64,000 bases of DNA from Nothopassalora personata (GCA_033816765.1 CM066295.1:2604001-2668000), one strand, 5' to 3'. Counted from the first letter of the stretch, positions 49,261 to 59,641 are shown. Notes: generated by a model from the sequence alone, not told the origin. A program made the numbers and translations.

Positions 49261-49317
49261 ATACTAAAAACGGGTCCGCTAATATAACCGACGATAATCG
49301 ATCTCTTAGCCGACGAG

Positions 49318-49391
49318 CGACTAGGGTAGGAATCGAACCTACGACCTTAAGAGTATAGATAGCTTACGCTCTACTACTAAGCTACCTAGCC
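49318..49391 (-). other. tRNA-like sequence inside family A element
   Basis: On the minus strand, 74 nt fold as a tRNA. The acceptor stem GGCTAGG/CCTAGTC has seven pairs (one G-U). The D arm is GCTT/GAGC, and the T arm GTAGG-TTCGATT-CCTAC is perfect. The anticodon arm is poor (three pairs) and would show CTA in its loop. Two of its stem mismatches are not explained by RIP alone. Probably a captured or decayed tRNA gene, not functional. It lies 3' of the antisense frame on the same strand. Confidence 0.5.
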
Positions 49392-49439
49392 GATTAATAA
49401 GAATAGGGACACAACTTATAAATAAATATCCTTACGAAG

Positions 49440-49995
49440 AAGACGGTTAAGCTACCGACGGCACTGTCTCGCTAGAAGGAGAAAGCTAGAAGTCGTCCGG
49501 AAGACCTTCGATAGTACTCTAGGTCTAAGGAGACAAGGATAGATTAGGAGTACTAGGATCCGCGTCTACTACGGCGTACTCCTACGCCTCTAGATCCTCG
49601 TCTAGTAATAACTAATCTTCTAACGAACGACCCTCTATAACCTTCTAGTTAACCGTATCTAATTGCTTACGAACGCGCATTTCCTTCGTATACGCCTCTA
49701 TTAAGGCATCCTGCCTTTTACTAAGAATCCTCTTCGCGGTATCTAGTTCCCGTAACAATTTCTTCCGCTAAAGCGATAAGTGCTTCTACTCGCCCTCGGT
49801 TACCCTCGTATTATAACTCTTTAGATTCCGCTACTAGTACTTAGAACAGCGATCGGATAAGATATGCACCTTATATACACGGCCCTCCTTTTAATAAGAA
49901 TGACACGGACGTATTGCGGTATCGCCGTTACGGAAGATTTACTAGGCTTTCTTCTTACGGCGGGCAGTAGATTTAGATTAGGAGGAAGAAGACAT
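49440..49995 (-). pseudogene. Antisense frame between chromodomain and 3' LTR of family A
   Basis: An ATG at 49,993-49,995 on the minus strand opens about 185 codons broken only by TAG/TAA. The start is Ser-rich and basic (STARRKKKA). A cysteine/histidine cluster at about residues 30-55 has CHS and DRCSKY; likely Cys-to-Tyr changes hide a C-x2-C...C-x2-C metal site. A Lys/Glu/Leu helix likely to form a coiled coil (about residues 65-125) and an acidic Ser/Pro tail follow. This looks like a small nuclear, possibly metal-binding protein, function unknown. It is convergent with gag-pol. Confidence 0.6.
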
Positions 49996-50070
49996 CGTTA
50001 CGAGACACGAAGAGGAAGTATAATATAACTTATAAAGCTCTAGGATAGAGCTAGACTAAAAGGGGGATAG

Positions 50071-50518
50071 TGTTACGGTTCTAATCTAGGGCTAAAGGAA
50101 GCTAACTAATTAGACCTCTATAACTAGTAGGCGCTTCCGCCCGAGAAATGCTCTCTTGCCCGTAGGAACGAAACTAAGGAACTAAGAGAGTAACTAAAGT
50201 AATCTCCTTAACCTCGTTAATCTCTATAATCTCGAGAGAGTATAGAGAGTATAGAGAGTACGGAGAGTAAACGCTCTATCTCCTTTATATTTAGGAACGC
50301 TAAAAACCCTTATAGTTTCGACGCGTTTAACTTACTGTTCAATATCACTATTTAGAATACACTATAACCTAACCTCTACCTCACTGCTGCTTAGTCTTTA
50401 TAAGACAAGACAGCTACTGCTTTATTATTCTCCCTTGACTTCCTATCGGCCCGAGAACAAACCCGATTAAGCTTATCTTCTTAACTTGTAATATTATTAG
50501 GTTATACTAAACCTAATA
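50071..50518 (+). repeat. 3' LTR of family A element
   Basis: 448 bp, paired with 43,396-43,843 and followed by GACGC. It keeps more CA/TG than the 5' LTR at several sites (for example ACTGTTCAATATCAC). Confidence 0.92.
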
Positions 50519-50629
50519 GACGCGTATAGCGTTAATAGAAGAAAGTAAGCTTTAGTTTATCTACGATTAGAAGATCGTAGGCGTGCTATACATTACGACA
50601 TTCCCTTATAGCCTTACGGCCCTTACAAT

Positions 50630-51560
50630 ACTGCTTATTATTATTCTTACTTAAGAATACTCTAATAAAGCTATTACTAGGCTTATAGGTAGTAGGTACT
50701 TACTCCTTCCTAAGAGTTATAAATATTCTCTCTAGGGTAGTTAATTCTAGGTGATTATTATGTCTCTATGTCCTAAGCTATTAAATATAGTTTAGGCCTT
50801 TAATAAAGTATAGTCTATAGATACTATCTAGGAGGATAAATAAGGGTTTAAGTAGTAACTTATTATTAACTAGTGAGAATCTAATAAATTGCTCTATAGT
50901 AGTCTTATAGTTATATACCTAAGCTTAAAAGTCTTTATAGTACTTTAATATACTAGGTCTTATAGCATCTAACTTAATATACCTAACTACCTTTAGAGTA
51001 TTATATAGATTAATTATAATAACTAGCTTATATATTGCCTTAATTGAATTATATAATTCCTTAGCTAACTTGTCTATATCTCTAAAGTTTAGCCTTAATA
51101 TAGAGTCTAATCTAGCTATAATTATACTATAGGCTTATATATCCTCCTTCTTCTAGCGCTTATAGGCTACTATATATCCTATACTTCTAGTAATATCTTT
51201 AGGAGCCTTATTCTAGGATATAGGTATATCTATAGTTCCTATAGTAGATATAGACCTTGCTCTCTAGGTTTATATATAAGCTGCCCTATTAAGAGTATAC
51301 TTTAGATTAACCTAGTCTAGGTTATAGATAATATATCTAACTAGATCCTTCTCTCGTAGTACGCTAATTAGTATAGATTTCTATACCTAGAACTATACGC
51401 CTTTTCTAAGTACCTAATTATCCTTAGTAGACCTTACTAGGTTACTAGAGGTGTTGTTTCTAAACTCTATATCTAGTCTAGCTCTTTTAGATGCTATACT
51501 ACGGTAATAATACTTAGTACCGATATCCTATAGTAGTTCTTAAATTGATTAGATAGTTGT
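50630..51560 (-). pseudogene. Copia-type gag, RIP-degraded
   Basis: On the minus strand the translation shows a UBN2-like Copia gag. It has an aromatic-rich N-terminal part (51,560-51,200), then a long helical core (about 51,130-50,760), and ends in an Asn/Lys run before the C-family repeat at 50,627. TAG/TAA stops are of the RIP type. The frame and base composition fit the Copia pol at 9.5-11.7 kb, so the two may be halves of one element split by the nested cluster. Confidence 0.6.
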
Positions 51561-51780
51561 CCGTAGAACAAATATAGGGTCGGGTCTACTAGTAAGGTAA
51601 GCTAATCCTTAATAGAGCTTCGATAACAATTTAGGTTTTAAAATAAATAGACAGAGGAGCACTTAGGCTTATAACCTATTGTAGATAGGTATTTAACGAG
51701 TACAAGCTTCTAGATTAAAACGATAGGGTATATTAGTAATCCTTGTAAATTGCTATCGGGTATAAGACTATCTAGCTACA
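51561..51780. other. Edge of the RIP block
   Basis: No gene is seen. CA/TG rise to normal levels between about 51,640 and 51,790, marking the border between mutated repeat DNA and the remnant transporter gene. Confidence 0.6.
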
Positions 51781-52236
51781 GAAACAGTGTAATATAGTGT
51801 GTGTGTACCAAGTCCTGACTAACACACTTTTGGTCACCTGATTCACAACAATGTTCGGCGCAGCAACCATCAAGACGCTTGGCATGATTATGCCATGTCT
51901 CTGTGGCACGATAGCCTCGACTTTCGTTCCGTTGCCTATCACAATTGCCATTCCGTACATCTATCCAGACAGCACCTTCGAGTGGTCGGATCTGCTGTCC
52001 ATCCAGCGGGTCGAAGGTGAAGAGCACGGCAAAGTTTCGCAGTCCATACTATCGTGTGCAGAAGTCCGCGCCATGCTGCCGGCACAGGGTCCGAAGATAG
52101 CCCGTCCCGCGTTCCTCATAGTAAACACGCGTAGTATCTAGGAATAGCGATATATTGTCCTAATAGTCTTATATATTGTTGTGTCGTTGATATAACCTCG
52201 CCGTCGCTAGTCCTAGGTGTTGTTTACCTACTAGCA

Positions 52237-53870
52237 ATGCTACTAAAACGAGCCCGCAGCACGCCTACTAAGACGCGCTCTTAGCAGCCTTCGAAGCGCT
52301 CTCGCACCGCACCGTCGCGTCTATATAATAGCTAGCTCGAAGCTTAGGCCGAAGTGTCGTCCTTATCTCGTCGTAAAGCGAAGGCTCCGGCTAAGCGTAA
52401 TAAGGGTAAGGGTAAGTAGCGCCTCTCGACGGTAGTTAAAGAGCCGGAGGTAGATAAATAGGCGCGTCTCGATAACTAGCTTCTCGACTAATCTATAGGC
52501 CTAGCGCGGAGTGGTGTTAATAATAAGGAACAGTAGGAGGTAGAGGAGGCTAAAGAAGATAATGCCGCTTAAGATAAAGAGCCTAAAGAGCCTAACTAGT
52601 TAGCAACCTTTCGTATTGTCTATAGTAAGGAGGACCTTACCGTAAAGAGCTAGTCGGGTGTAGTAGAGTCGGATAATACCTATAACGAGTAGAAGCGCTT
52701 TCTTTACGCGTAGATAAAGACTTATAATCGCGAACGAGGTAGTGCGCTAAATAGCAATATCTACCGAGTAATTAGCTACCGCATTATCGCTCGATTCGAG
52801 CGCTGTAGTAACCTCCTTCACGTGTCGATTATAAACTACGATAAAGACGAAGCTCTTAATAATGTCGACCGCGCCTATAAGCAACTTACTCGGTAGTGGC
52901 ATAAGAATAGAAAGGGGCTCTATCTCGAGATTACTACAACGACGGTAGATCGTTCGGTACTATCGACACCGGCTCGAGGAGGTAGTATTAGAGCGTCTAG
53001 CTAGCGTAGAGCCGCGCGTAAGACTGCTACGCGTAAGTAGCTTCGTAAGTTACGTACCGGTTATTATAGTCGATCTTAACCCTCGTAAGGTAGTATTAAA
53101 GGTAAAGGTCGAATTAAAGGTAAAGAGCCTAAAGAGACACCTAACGCAAACTTCCTTAATTAGCTAAATACGCAGTAGCACTATAGCAACCGATATTATA
53201 AGAACTACGGCTACACCTGTTAGTATAGCGGTCTAGACAACGTAGAGGACTATTGCAAGGTATATTAAGAGATTACTCGTAGGTAGCACGCTACCTTCGT
53301 TACCTTAGAGCGTAATCTAATAGCACCGCGTGTCACAATTAAGGACCTAGGCTCTACGTTAGTAGCTAAGTTATAGAAGAATAGAGGGAAAGATAAGGTA
53401 AATCTATACGACGCTACCTTAACGAAGTAGGCTGCTATAGTCGTTAGACATACTCTAGTTATTAAGTAGTACTTTAGAGGTGTAGTAAGCGACTATTCAA
53501 GTCTATAACGTCGTCGCTCTCCGTTACCGCTAGAGCCGTTCAGTTCTTAAGGTGTTAATATAGAGACTAGCATTATCGTTAAGAACTGCTTTAACTAGAT
53601 AAAGGGCAGCACCGCTTTCTAAATAAATCGACACGACGACTTAGACGCGATGTATAACCTACTAGTTATATAGAAGGATCTTAATCTTTAGTAGATCTAC
53701 AATATTAAACTAATAGTGTAGGTAAAGGACTATAGGTTAAAGGAAGGACAGTAGTCTAAGATAAAGAGCAGTATTCGGAAATATCGACTTACTACGGTAT
53801 ACACATCCCGGCGTAACTTTATAGGAGACGAGTAGCTATATCGAGACTAAAAACTTTAGGCTAGGACGAA
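52237..53870 (+). pseudogene. Second frame of the Tc1/mariner-like element, about 540 codons, unknown
   Basis: An ATG at 52,237 opens a long frame broken only by TAG/TAA. The N-terminus is basic and Ser/Thr/Pro-rich (RARSTPTKTRS, SLSRRKAKAPAK), like a nuclear-localisation region. A folded-looking stretch (about 52,600-52,940, with YRVISYRIIARFERC) follows. A Cys/His/Tyr cluster at about 53,175-53,260 (YKNYGYTC, EDYCKVY) may be a mutated metal site. It converges on the transposase. Tc1/mariner elements normally encode only a transposase. Not recognised. Confidence 0.55.
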
Positions 53871-54299
53871 TTAACACTACATGTATATTTTTACACGGTT
53901 CTTTTTTAAGGGTGTAGTTAGATACCTATACTATCGATCTGCAGTCTATAAAGTGTATATATATTATAGTGTTGCACCTTACTGTCGTCGTCTAGATAGT
54001 AAGCTTTTAAGCCGCCCTCTAATAAGTAAATAAAGTTCCGCGGAGAGTCTTCCGATTAGGTCGGGAATAATCCTAGGACTTTTACGGCTGTGCTCGGAAG
54101 CTCGGCAGCGACATATAATCGAAGGGTCCGGAAAATAGATTGTATACATGCGATTAATAACCACGAGTCCGTTTCGCACGCGCTTTTTTTACGATATAGC
54201 GCACATATAGAACTACGAAGATATATAAAGAAGTGTAGAATGTGTTACGTTGCTATAAAACAATGTCGTGTAAAGCTTTAAGGCGCTCCTCTCGGCTTA

Positions 54300-55400
54300 T
54301 GTCCGGACCCTACTTAGCGGCATCGCGATGCTAGCGCGCGCTCGTAATGCCGCTACTAAGGAAGTTCCGCACTTCCTTATTCTTCGCTCTCTTATTACTA
54401 ACACTACCTTAGCGATAACTACACTTCTAGAACTACGTACGCGCTACACCCTCGTCGAACTCCGCGATCGCCTACTTTAAAAACCCGCCGTACGTATCGT
54501 ACACCTTAGCGATATAGGCGTGCCTCCGAATCTAAGCCTTTAGCACCCCGAAGGACAATTCGATAGGGTTGAAGTCTAGCGAATACGGTAGCAGTAGGCG
54601 GAGGTATATACTAGCCGCATTACATAGCTCTCGCACCCTCTTACCGCGATAAATCGATACGTTATCTATAACGAGAAACATCCCTCTTTCGAGCTGCGGC
54701 AGCACCGTGTGCTCTAACCAGGCCTCGAATAGCTCGGCGGTAATACTGCCTTAGAACACGAGGGTCCTATAGAGGTATCTATTCGTCGTTATAGTAGGTA
54801 GGACTAACTACCGCACCTCTCTTTTATAAGATCCTTCTTCGAAGCATAGCATACCTATAGGAGCCTACCCTCTCTTACGCTAACCGGTTCGTTTATTCGA
54901 AGCGCTCTTATTAATATAGTAGACTCGATCTATCGGTATATCCTCCTATAACATCTCGAACGCGTTACGAAGCTCTTGATTCCGTTCCCTAGCACGACGA
55001 ACAGCGACTCCGCGCTTCTAACCTCTCGCGGTTAATACGCGCGATATCGTCGATCTCGAGACTATTACATCCCACTCGTCGTATAGGTACTAGGCGACTT
55101 CGTCTTAATAAGAGGTAGGGCGATCGCTAAGGTATTCGAATATACGATCTCGAAAGATCTATATCAAGATTAGAGGTCTGCTATCGGGCCCTAGATCCAC
55201 ATACACCTGTCTATACAACCTAAAGTTGTTACGATATTTGTCCACAGCGCGCCTGCCTAGGTTGAGAAGGTTGGCAATAGCATTATTGCTATAGGAGGTA
55301 TCGAGAAACAGGCGCTCGATCTCGTGCTGCTGCTACAGCGGCAATCTACGCCCAACTATAGATATAACGAGGGCGCCAACAACACCTCAGATTGGCAACG
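54300..55400 (-). pseudogene. Tc1/mariner-type DDE transposase, RIP-degraded
   Basis: On the minus strand a helix-turn-helix region (about 55,350-55,260, NNAIANLLNLGRRAV) precedes a second HTH (about 55,110-55,020, STISRVLTARG). The DDE_3-type catalytic domain follows. The first Asp block reads NKSASNKRTG (about 54,910; Asp to Asn as RIP would give). The second reads VIDNVSIYRGK (about 54,670), then LLLPYSLDFNPIELSFGVLK (about 54,600-54,550). TAG/TAA stops occur where Trp/Gln are usual (for example RxGWAP). It would cut and paste the element at TA sites; this copy is dead. Confidence 0.85.
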
Positions 55401-55928
55401 AGGGCTATATATCAACAACACGACAGTGAGGTGCTATATGCAGTGACAAGTACTCGAATCCTAGCTGCTACACCTAATTACTATAAGAGATGCAGGGACG
55501 GCCTTACTCCGGACCGAGGTGCGCAGCATGGCGCGGACTTCTGCACACGGTAATAACCAGATTCGATGTGGAGAAAATTTGCACCTGACAGGCTAGTTCT
55601 AGCGCACATGAAACGCATGTCAAGCATTGCTTTCCGGGCTGGTATGCTGACTTTCCTCGCTCAGTGGGTTCTTTGGCCGCTTCCAATGTACGGAGCGAGG
55701 TTCATCTTCTCCAAACGATTGTTCACTGCCTGTATCGTCGTTGCGCTCATCTGCCTATGGTTGGCTTTGCTCATCGCGAGCTTCAACCCTTTGCTCGACG
55801 GGGGTTTCAAAGAAGATATTGTTGGTGTTCAGAGGCAAGAGACCGGTGGAAATGTGCAGCCTGAGAGCTTCGTCTTGGCTGCTAGCGCGTCGAGAGGCAA
55901 CGCGTCGGGCGGTGAGGAATTGAAATGA

Positions 55929-56446
55929 AGAATGCATATTCTAGAATGGAGGATCTTGCTGTTACGCCGCAAGTGGATCTCTCGTCATATGGTTTTGATA
56001 GATAGACTTGCTACACTGATGGAAAGACGTAGCAGTGCGGAGTAAATGTACATTATTCTCAGCCGAGTGCTTCAGACCAACACCCCTGGTTCGGGAATAG
56101 AATTAGTCTGAGTGTGTTGCGCCGTGTGAACTGCAGATTGCCACTTCCAAGCATTAAAGCCTCATGCACGACACACGTCCATACAAACTCATCTTGCTCA
56201 AGACACACCGATTGCAGCGTAACTGGTGCATTGTCTATGCAAGAATTCAGTCGCATCGATTTCCGGTGTTGCAAGTCCGTCAGTTGGACGTAATTACACA
56301 TCCTCTTCGCCCTCATCACTCTGCTTCACATGACTCAGCCCAAACTCGTCGAGGACTGTACAGAAGTATTGCTACCTATTCTCTCATCCTACAGGTCTTA
56401 GAGTCCCGATGACCCCTTCCTTCAGATAGACATTTCATCGAATCCC
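55929..56446. other. Intergenic, no gene recognised
   Basis: Normal base composition. Short open frames on both strands (56,059-56,319 minus, 56,164-56,412 plus) overlap each other and resemble no family known to me. It holds the 3' side of the CFEM gene. Confidence 0.5.
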
Positions 56447-57162
56447 CTAGAGCGCGAGTATAGCCATGCCTGCCACAGCCACGAGCGCTTCGACAACAGC
56501 GGTGGGCCTAGCTGCTGCTGCTGCTGCTGCGCTAGCAGCGGCCGAGGTTGACGCGGGCGAAGCAGACGCAGAGCGTGTGGCAGACGGAGTGACAGAGCTG
56601 GACCTGGCGGCTGTAGAGTGAGCGCTTCTGGTAGAAGAGGCGGTCGGAGTGGCGGATGAGCTGTGTGACTTTGTCGAAGACGAAAGCATCGACATCGAAG
56701 CCATCGAAGATGAAAGCATCGACATCGAAAGCATCGACGACGTAAGCGTCGAAGGCGGCATCGAAGATGCAGTCTGGCTAACAGTCTTGCAGATGTTCTC
56801 GCCCGCGGTAATGGCAGCTGCGCAAAGGAAACATATCAGATCAGCGTGGCAGGAATTAGAGCCCTACAGCAGACGTACCGGAGCTCTGCGCATTGCTTGT
56901 GCAGTTCTTGGCGAGACAGGCCCGGAGGATGGGCGAGATAATGGCTTGGTTGGCGTACTGGCAGGTGCAGTTGATGTCGACGGAGCAACTAGTTGCATTG
57001 GCGGCTTCAATACCACATGTTACCTGTTCGTACGATCTGTCAGAGGTGCTAACCACCTATCACGGGAATCTAGCGTACGCCACAAGGCGGCAATGAAGTA
57101 ATCTGGGCACCGACGATGGCGGCGCTAGCGAGGAGGAGCGTGGTGATGAAAGCCTTCATCAT
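56447..57162 (-). CDS. CFEM-domain protein, secreted, probably GPI-anchored
   Basis: Three exons on the minus strand: 57,162-57,079; 57,023-56,879; 56,817-56,447. The introns are 55 bp (GTACGC...CAG) and 61 bp (GTACGT...GCAG). The product is 199 residues. It has a signal peptide (MMKAFITTLLLASAAIVGAQ), then a CFEM domain with eight cysteines (PPC, TCG, TSC, NCTC, ACLAKNC, ICK). A Ser/Thr/Met-rich stretch with repeats of about six codons (SMLSMSML, SMASMSML), a poly-Ala run encoded by a CTG/CAG repeat and a hydrophobic C-terminus (AVVEALVAVAGMAILAL) fit a GPI signal. CFEM proteins sit in the fungal wall or plasma membrane, and some bind haem or act at the host interface. Either ATG of the pair at 57,162/57,159 could start it. 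Confidence 0.85.
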
Positions 57163-57837
57163 TGCGGCCGTTATTGGGGAACAATTGGAAGGTCCGAGAG
57201 ATGTGCAACGTGGAGAGCAAGCGACGACAACGGTCAAGACGGAGAAGTGCGAGTGCGCGAGGGGATCTGGATATTTGAGTAAGACAGAGCCGGGAAGATC
57301 TCAAGCATTGATCCAGCACACTCCTTGTATTCAGCCAACCTCCTCTCATTTACTCCCTTCATCTGCAACGCACGGGCCTCGTCGTTAGTTTCTTCAAGAC
57401 TGGAGCCGAAGGAAACTTTGGGAACGCTCCAGTGGCGCTCCACGTGGGTGCAACTGCACAAGGCCATCAAGATCGCCACCGCGCGTTCGATGGCATGCAC
57501 GCGAGCTCCATGCGACCTCCATCGAAACCCAAAAACGTCACTGCTGGAAAGCTTCGCTCATGCTGAGAAAGCTTGACCAAGCTTGACCCAGTAGGTCGCC
57601 TAGGGTCATGCCCGTGGAGAACGGCTGCTGCCGACAAGTTGGCAAATTCTGGTCCTGCACGGCTTCGGCCTGATGCCTCTCTATGAACAGCCAAGGAAGC
57701 TGGCGAACCCGGAAAGGACTTGATCCACCCATGCATCCGGACTCTTGCTTCGGACAACATGATACGAGTTCGACACTGACCTGGCGATGGGATGAGTGCT
57801 GCATCAGCCGCTCGGATATCAATCGAGTACCTGTTAC
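57163..57837. other. Promoter/intergenic stretch, no gene recognised
   Basis: Upstream region of the CFEM gene. Overlapping open frames on both strands up to 97 codons (such as 57,467-57,760 minus) have no recognisable content. A direct repeat AAGCTTGACCAAGCTTGACC lies at 57,570-57,590. Confidence 0.5.
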
Positions 57838-59009
57838 CTACCGACCTTCATCCCGCGCTCCATTCCAAACCTCCTCCCAATTGATCCGCACTCTATATAA
57901 GCACGCAGGTCCCTTCCTCTGCACAGCTTCATAAGGCTGCTCTTTTTCAAAAGTCGTCTCAATGGCCGATGTCGCCCCCTTCTTCAACCTCTCTACCTCC
58001 TTCTGCCCTAATCGAGGACACACAAGATCTCCCAAGTGCTTGGTGGCCCTGTCCGCATCACGAGTATCATATGCAGCTGCGTACCCAGGCAGCATGATCG
58101 CGTTATCTAACGCGAGGTCTGGTAGGAAATCCGTGCTGGGGCTAGTGAGGAATGCTTGAACGTCTTTGTCCTGTACATCTTGATCCGGAGGTTTGCAATC
58201 AGCAGTAGTTTCGTGGTTTGGGGCAAGGGCCATGAGGATGTGGGGAGATGGGCTGCGAAGGGAGTTTGAACACGCGGCGGAATGGGGCAGACAATTTGGC
58301 AACCATGCTGAAGGGGTTTGCCTCCCGTTCTTGCAGGCTGGGTAGAATCTATCCTCCCCTTCGTAGAGAAAGACGAAGCTCCCGAGCTGGTCTTTGATTA
58401 GGTCGAGAGCGATGACTTGGTAGACTTCTCCACTGATGGTGCCGAAGAGGAGGAAATTCACAACGCCACTGACCAATATGTGGATAAAGCCAGGATACTG
58501 CGAGAGTATTTACGACGACGTTCTTGAGCGAGAGCAATTTCGTGTCAAGAATGCAGATCTGAGTATCCTGAGTATCCTTGAGTTCTTCCAGGCGCTTCAA
58601 AGCTAAGCCGAGTACGAGTCCCAGCGCTTGCGACCAGGAGGAAAACACAATCGAACAGGTGGTCGGCAGCGCTGTGATTGAGTTCCGATTGCATCATGTC
58701 AAAGAGCAAATGGCTGCTTCTACCTTCCGCAGACGCACGAGGTCTCACCGCAGCCAGCGAGTTGTATTTTCCGGAAGTAGCGCCGCCAGAGGTACGATGC
58801 CAGGGTCGGAACAGAAAGCGCGGCGTCCCTTCCGTTGCAGCCAGGATGTGGTCTTGGTGGAAGTTGAATATGTTGGCCTGCTCATGCGTCGTGGCCAGAA
58901 TAGCGCCCGCGGCGAGGTGAAATTGGCCGTGGTTGTCGTCTACGTGCTGCTTGAGGTTTGGCTTGCTAACTGGGAGGCACATGGTGTCGGTTGCTTTGCG
59001 CTTTGACAT
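57838..59009 (-). CDS. Hypothetical protein(s), exon structure uncertain
   Basis: Two long minus-strand frames, 59,009-58,545 (from an ATG, 154 codons) and 58,476-57,838 (212 codons, ending TGA), are probably exons of one gene. A short bridging frame at 58,648-58,349 is in a third phase. The first frame has a basic start (MSKRKATD) and His/Gln-rich residues. The second starts with a hydrophobic run (VVNFLLFGTISGEVYQVIAL), then has an acidic middle and a Cys-poor C-terminus. I cannot place the splice sites confidently and recognise no domain. Confidence 0.4.
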
Positions 59010-59641
59010 ACTTGAGAATTTGGCACGATTTGGCGGATATTGGATAGCGACGTGGCAGGAGCGATAGATAGACGGTAATTGTGTTTAGCTGATGATATTA
59101 CGGTGCTGTTCTGGATGGCTTTTATGTGTAAAGGACACGCAGTCAATACATCCTAAGACATGATCTGTCAACGTGATCGACCGCTGAAGACACGTTCGAA
59201 TCTGAGAATCACGTCAGTACACCAGCGGCAAGAGACAGGTCGACACAGAATTAGGTTTTTGAAGAGGTCAGGGTGTTTGAGATTTTGTATGTGTTCCACA
59301 TTGTGATTCAGAACAGGTCTGTGAATAACAAGTGTTTCATCATGTGAATGGAGTGGATCATGCGAGGCTGACTTACCAGGTCTTGGTCACCTTGTGTGAC
59401 GACGGCAAAATCGTTGCCACCATCTGTGTGACCCATCGTTAGCTGGAACTCGATACTTGATGAGAACCAAAATGGTGTATTAAATTATGTAATCAGAAGG
59501 AAGGCAACTGGAAATATCCACATGGTTTTGCGCCATCGGAAACTATTGTTTTTCATCCAAGATATTTCTTCATCTAGCGTGTGGGGGGGGGGGGGTTGGA
59601 GTATGAGCGTACCTTGAGACTGCTGCAATTGCTACGCAGAA
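59010..59641. other. Intergenic, with a G homopolymer
   Basis: Lies upstream of 57,838-59,009 and downstream of 59,642-60,373. It contains a run of about 14 G at 59,582-59,596. No gene is seen. Confidence 0.6.

Larger units (their letters stand above)
43396..50518 (+). mobile_element. Complete Gypsy family A element, 7.1 kb, RIP-degraded
   Basis: LTRs of 448 bp at 43,396-43,843 and 50,071-50,518 start TGTTACGG and end CTAATA (mutated CTAACA), flanked by GACGC (43,391-43,395 and 50,519-50,523). CTTTAAACGCCCT after the 5' LTR is the probable primer site and AAAAGGGGGATAG before the 3' LTR the polypurine tract. Inside are gag, protease, RT, RNase H, integrase and chromodomain on the plus strand, then a tRNA-like sequence and an antisense frame. 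The two LTRs differ only by about a dozen transitions at CpA/TpG sites. Confidence 0.93.
42532..50627 (+). repeat. Family C 3' LTR-like repeat, split by two later insertions
   Basis: 42,532-42,980, 43,329-43,395 and 50,524-50,627 join into about 620 bp that is the reverse complement of 24,401-25,016. It ends CGGCCCTTACA. The solo LTR (ATATA duplication) and the complete family A element (GACGC duplication) sit inside it. It ends inside a Copia gag frame at 50,628. Confidence 0.6.
52052..55550. mobile_element. Tc1/mariner-like element, 3.5 kb, with two convergent frames
   Basis: Terminal inverted repeats at 52,052-52,079 and 55,523-55,550 (CGTGTGCAGAAGTCCGCGCC...) agree at 27 of 28 bases. TA flanks both ends (52,050-52,051 and 55,551-55,552). 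Subterminal sequence (GTTGTGTCGTTGATATAACC, 52,172-52,191) recurs inverted at about 55,394-55,420. Inside are a plus-strand frame of unknown function and a minus-strand DDE transposase. The inside is heavily RIP-mutated, but the first 90 and last 300 bases are nearly normal. Confidence 0.85.
51851..55928 (+). pseudogene. 3' remnant of a Dur3-type urea transporter gene, broken by a transposon
   Basis: Two pieces of one gene survive: 51,851-52,051 and 55,553-55,928. Piece one encodes a membrane-helix segment with GTIASTFVPLPITIAI and then DSTFEWSDLLSIQRVE. Piece two encodes RMSSIAFRAG, WVLWPLPMYGARFIFSK, a hydrophobic helix and LLDGG. This is the order and wording of the last two helices of fungal urea/proton symporters of the Dur3 (sodium:solute symporter) family. 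The N-terminal 450 or so residues are missing. Between the pieces is a 3.5-kb transposon with a TA duplication. Even with it removed, an extra A in the AAAA run at about 55,572-55,577 shifts the frame. The gene cannot make a transporter. Confidence 0.75.

Noticed and set aside
56649..57101. 150-codon open frame on the plus strand
   Set aside because: It lies opposite the CFEM gene. The minus strand has splice sites, signal peptide and the eight-cysteine domain.
57125..57760. Several 70-97 codon frames upstream of the CFEM gene
   Set aside because: They overlap on both strands, with no start-context, splice or domain support.
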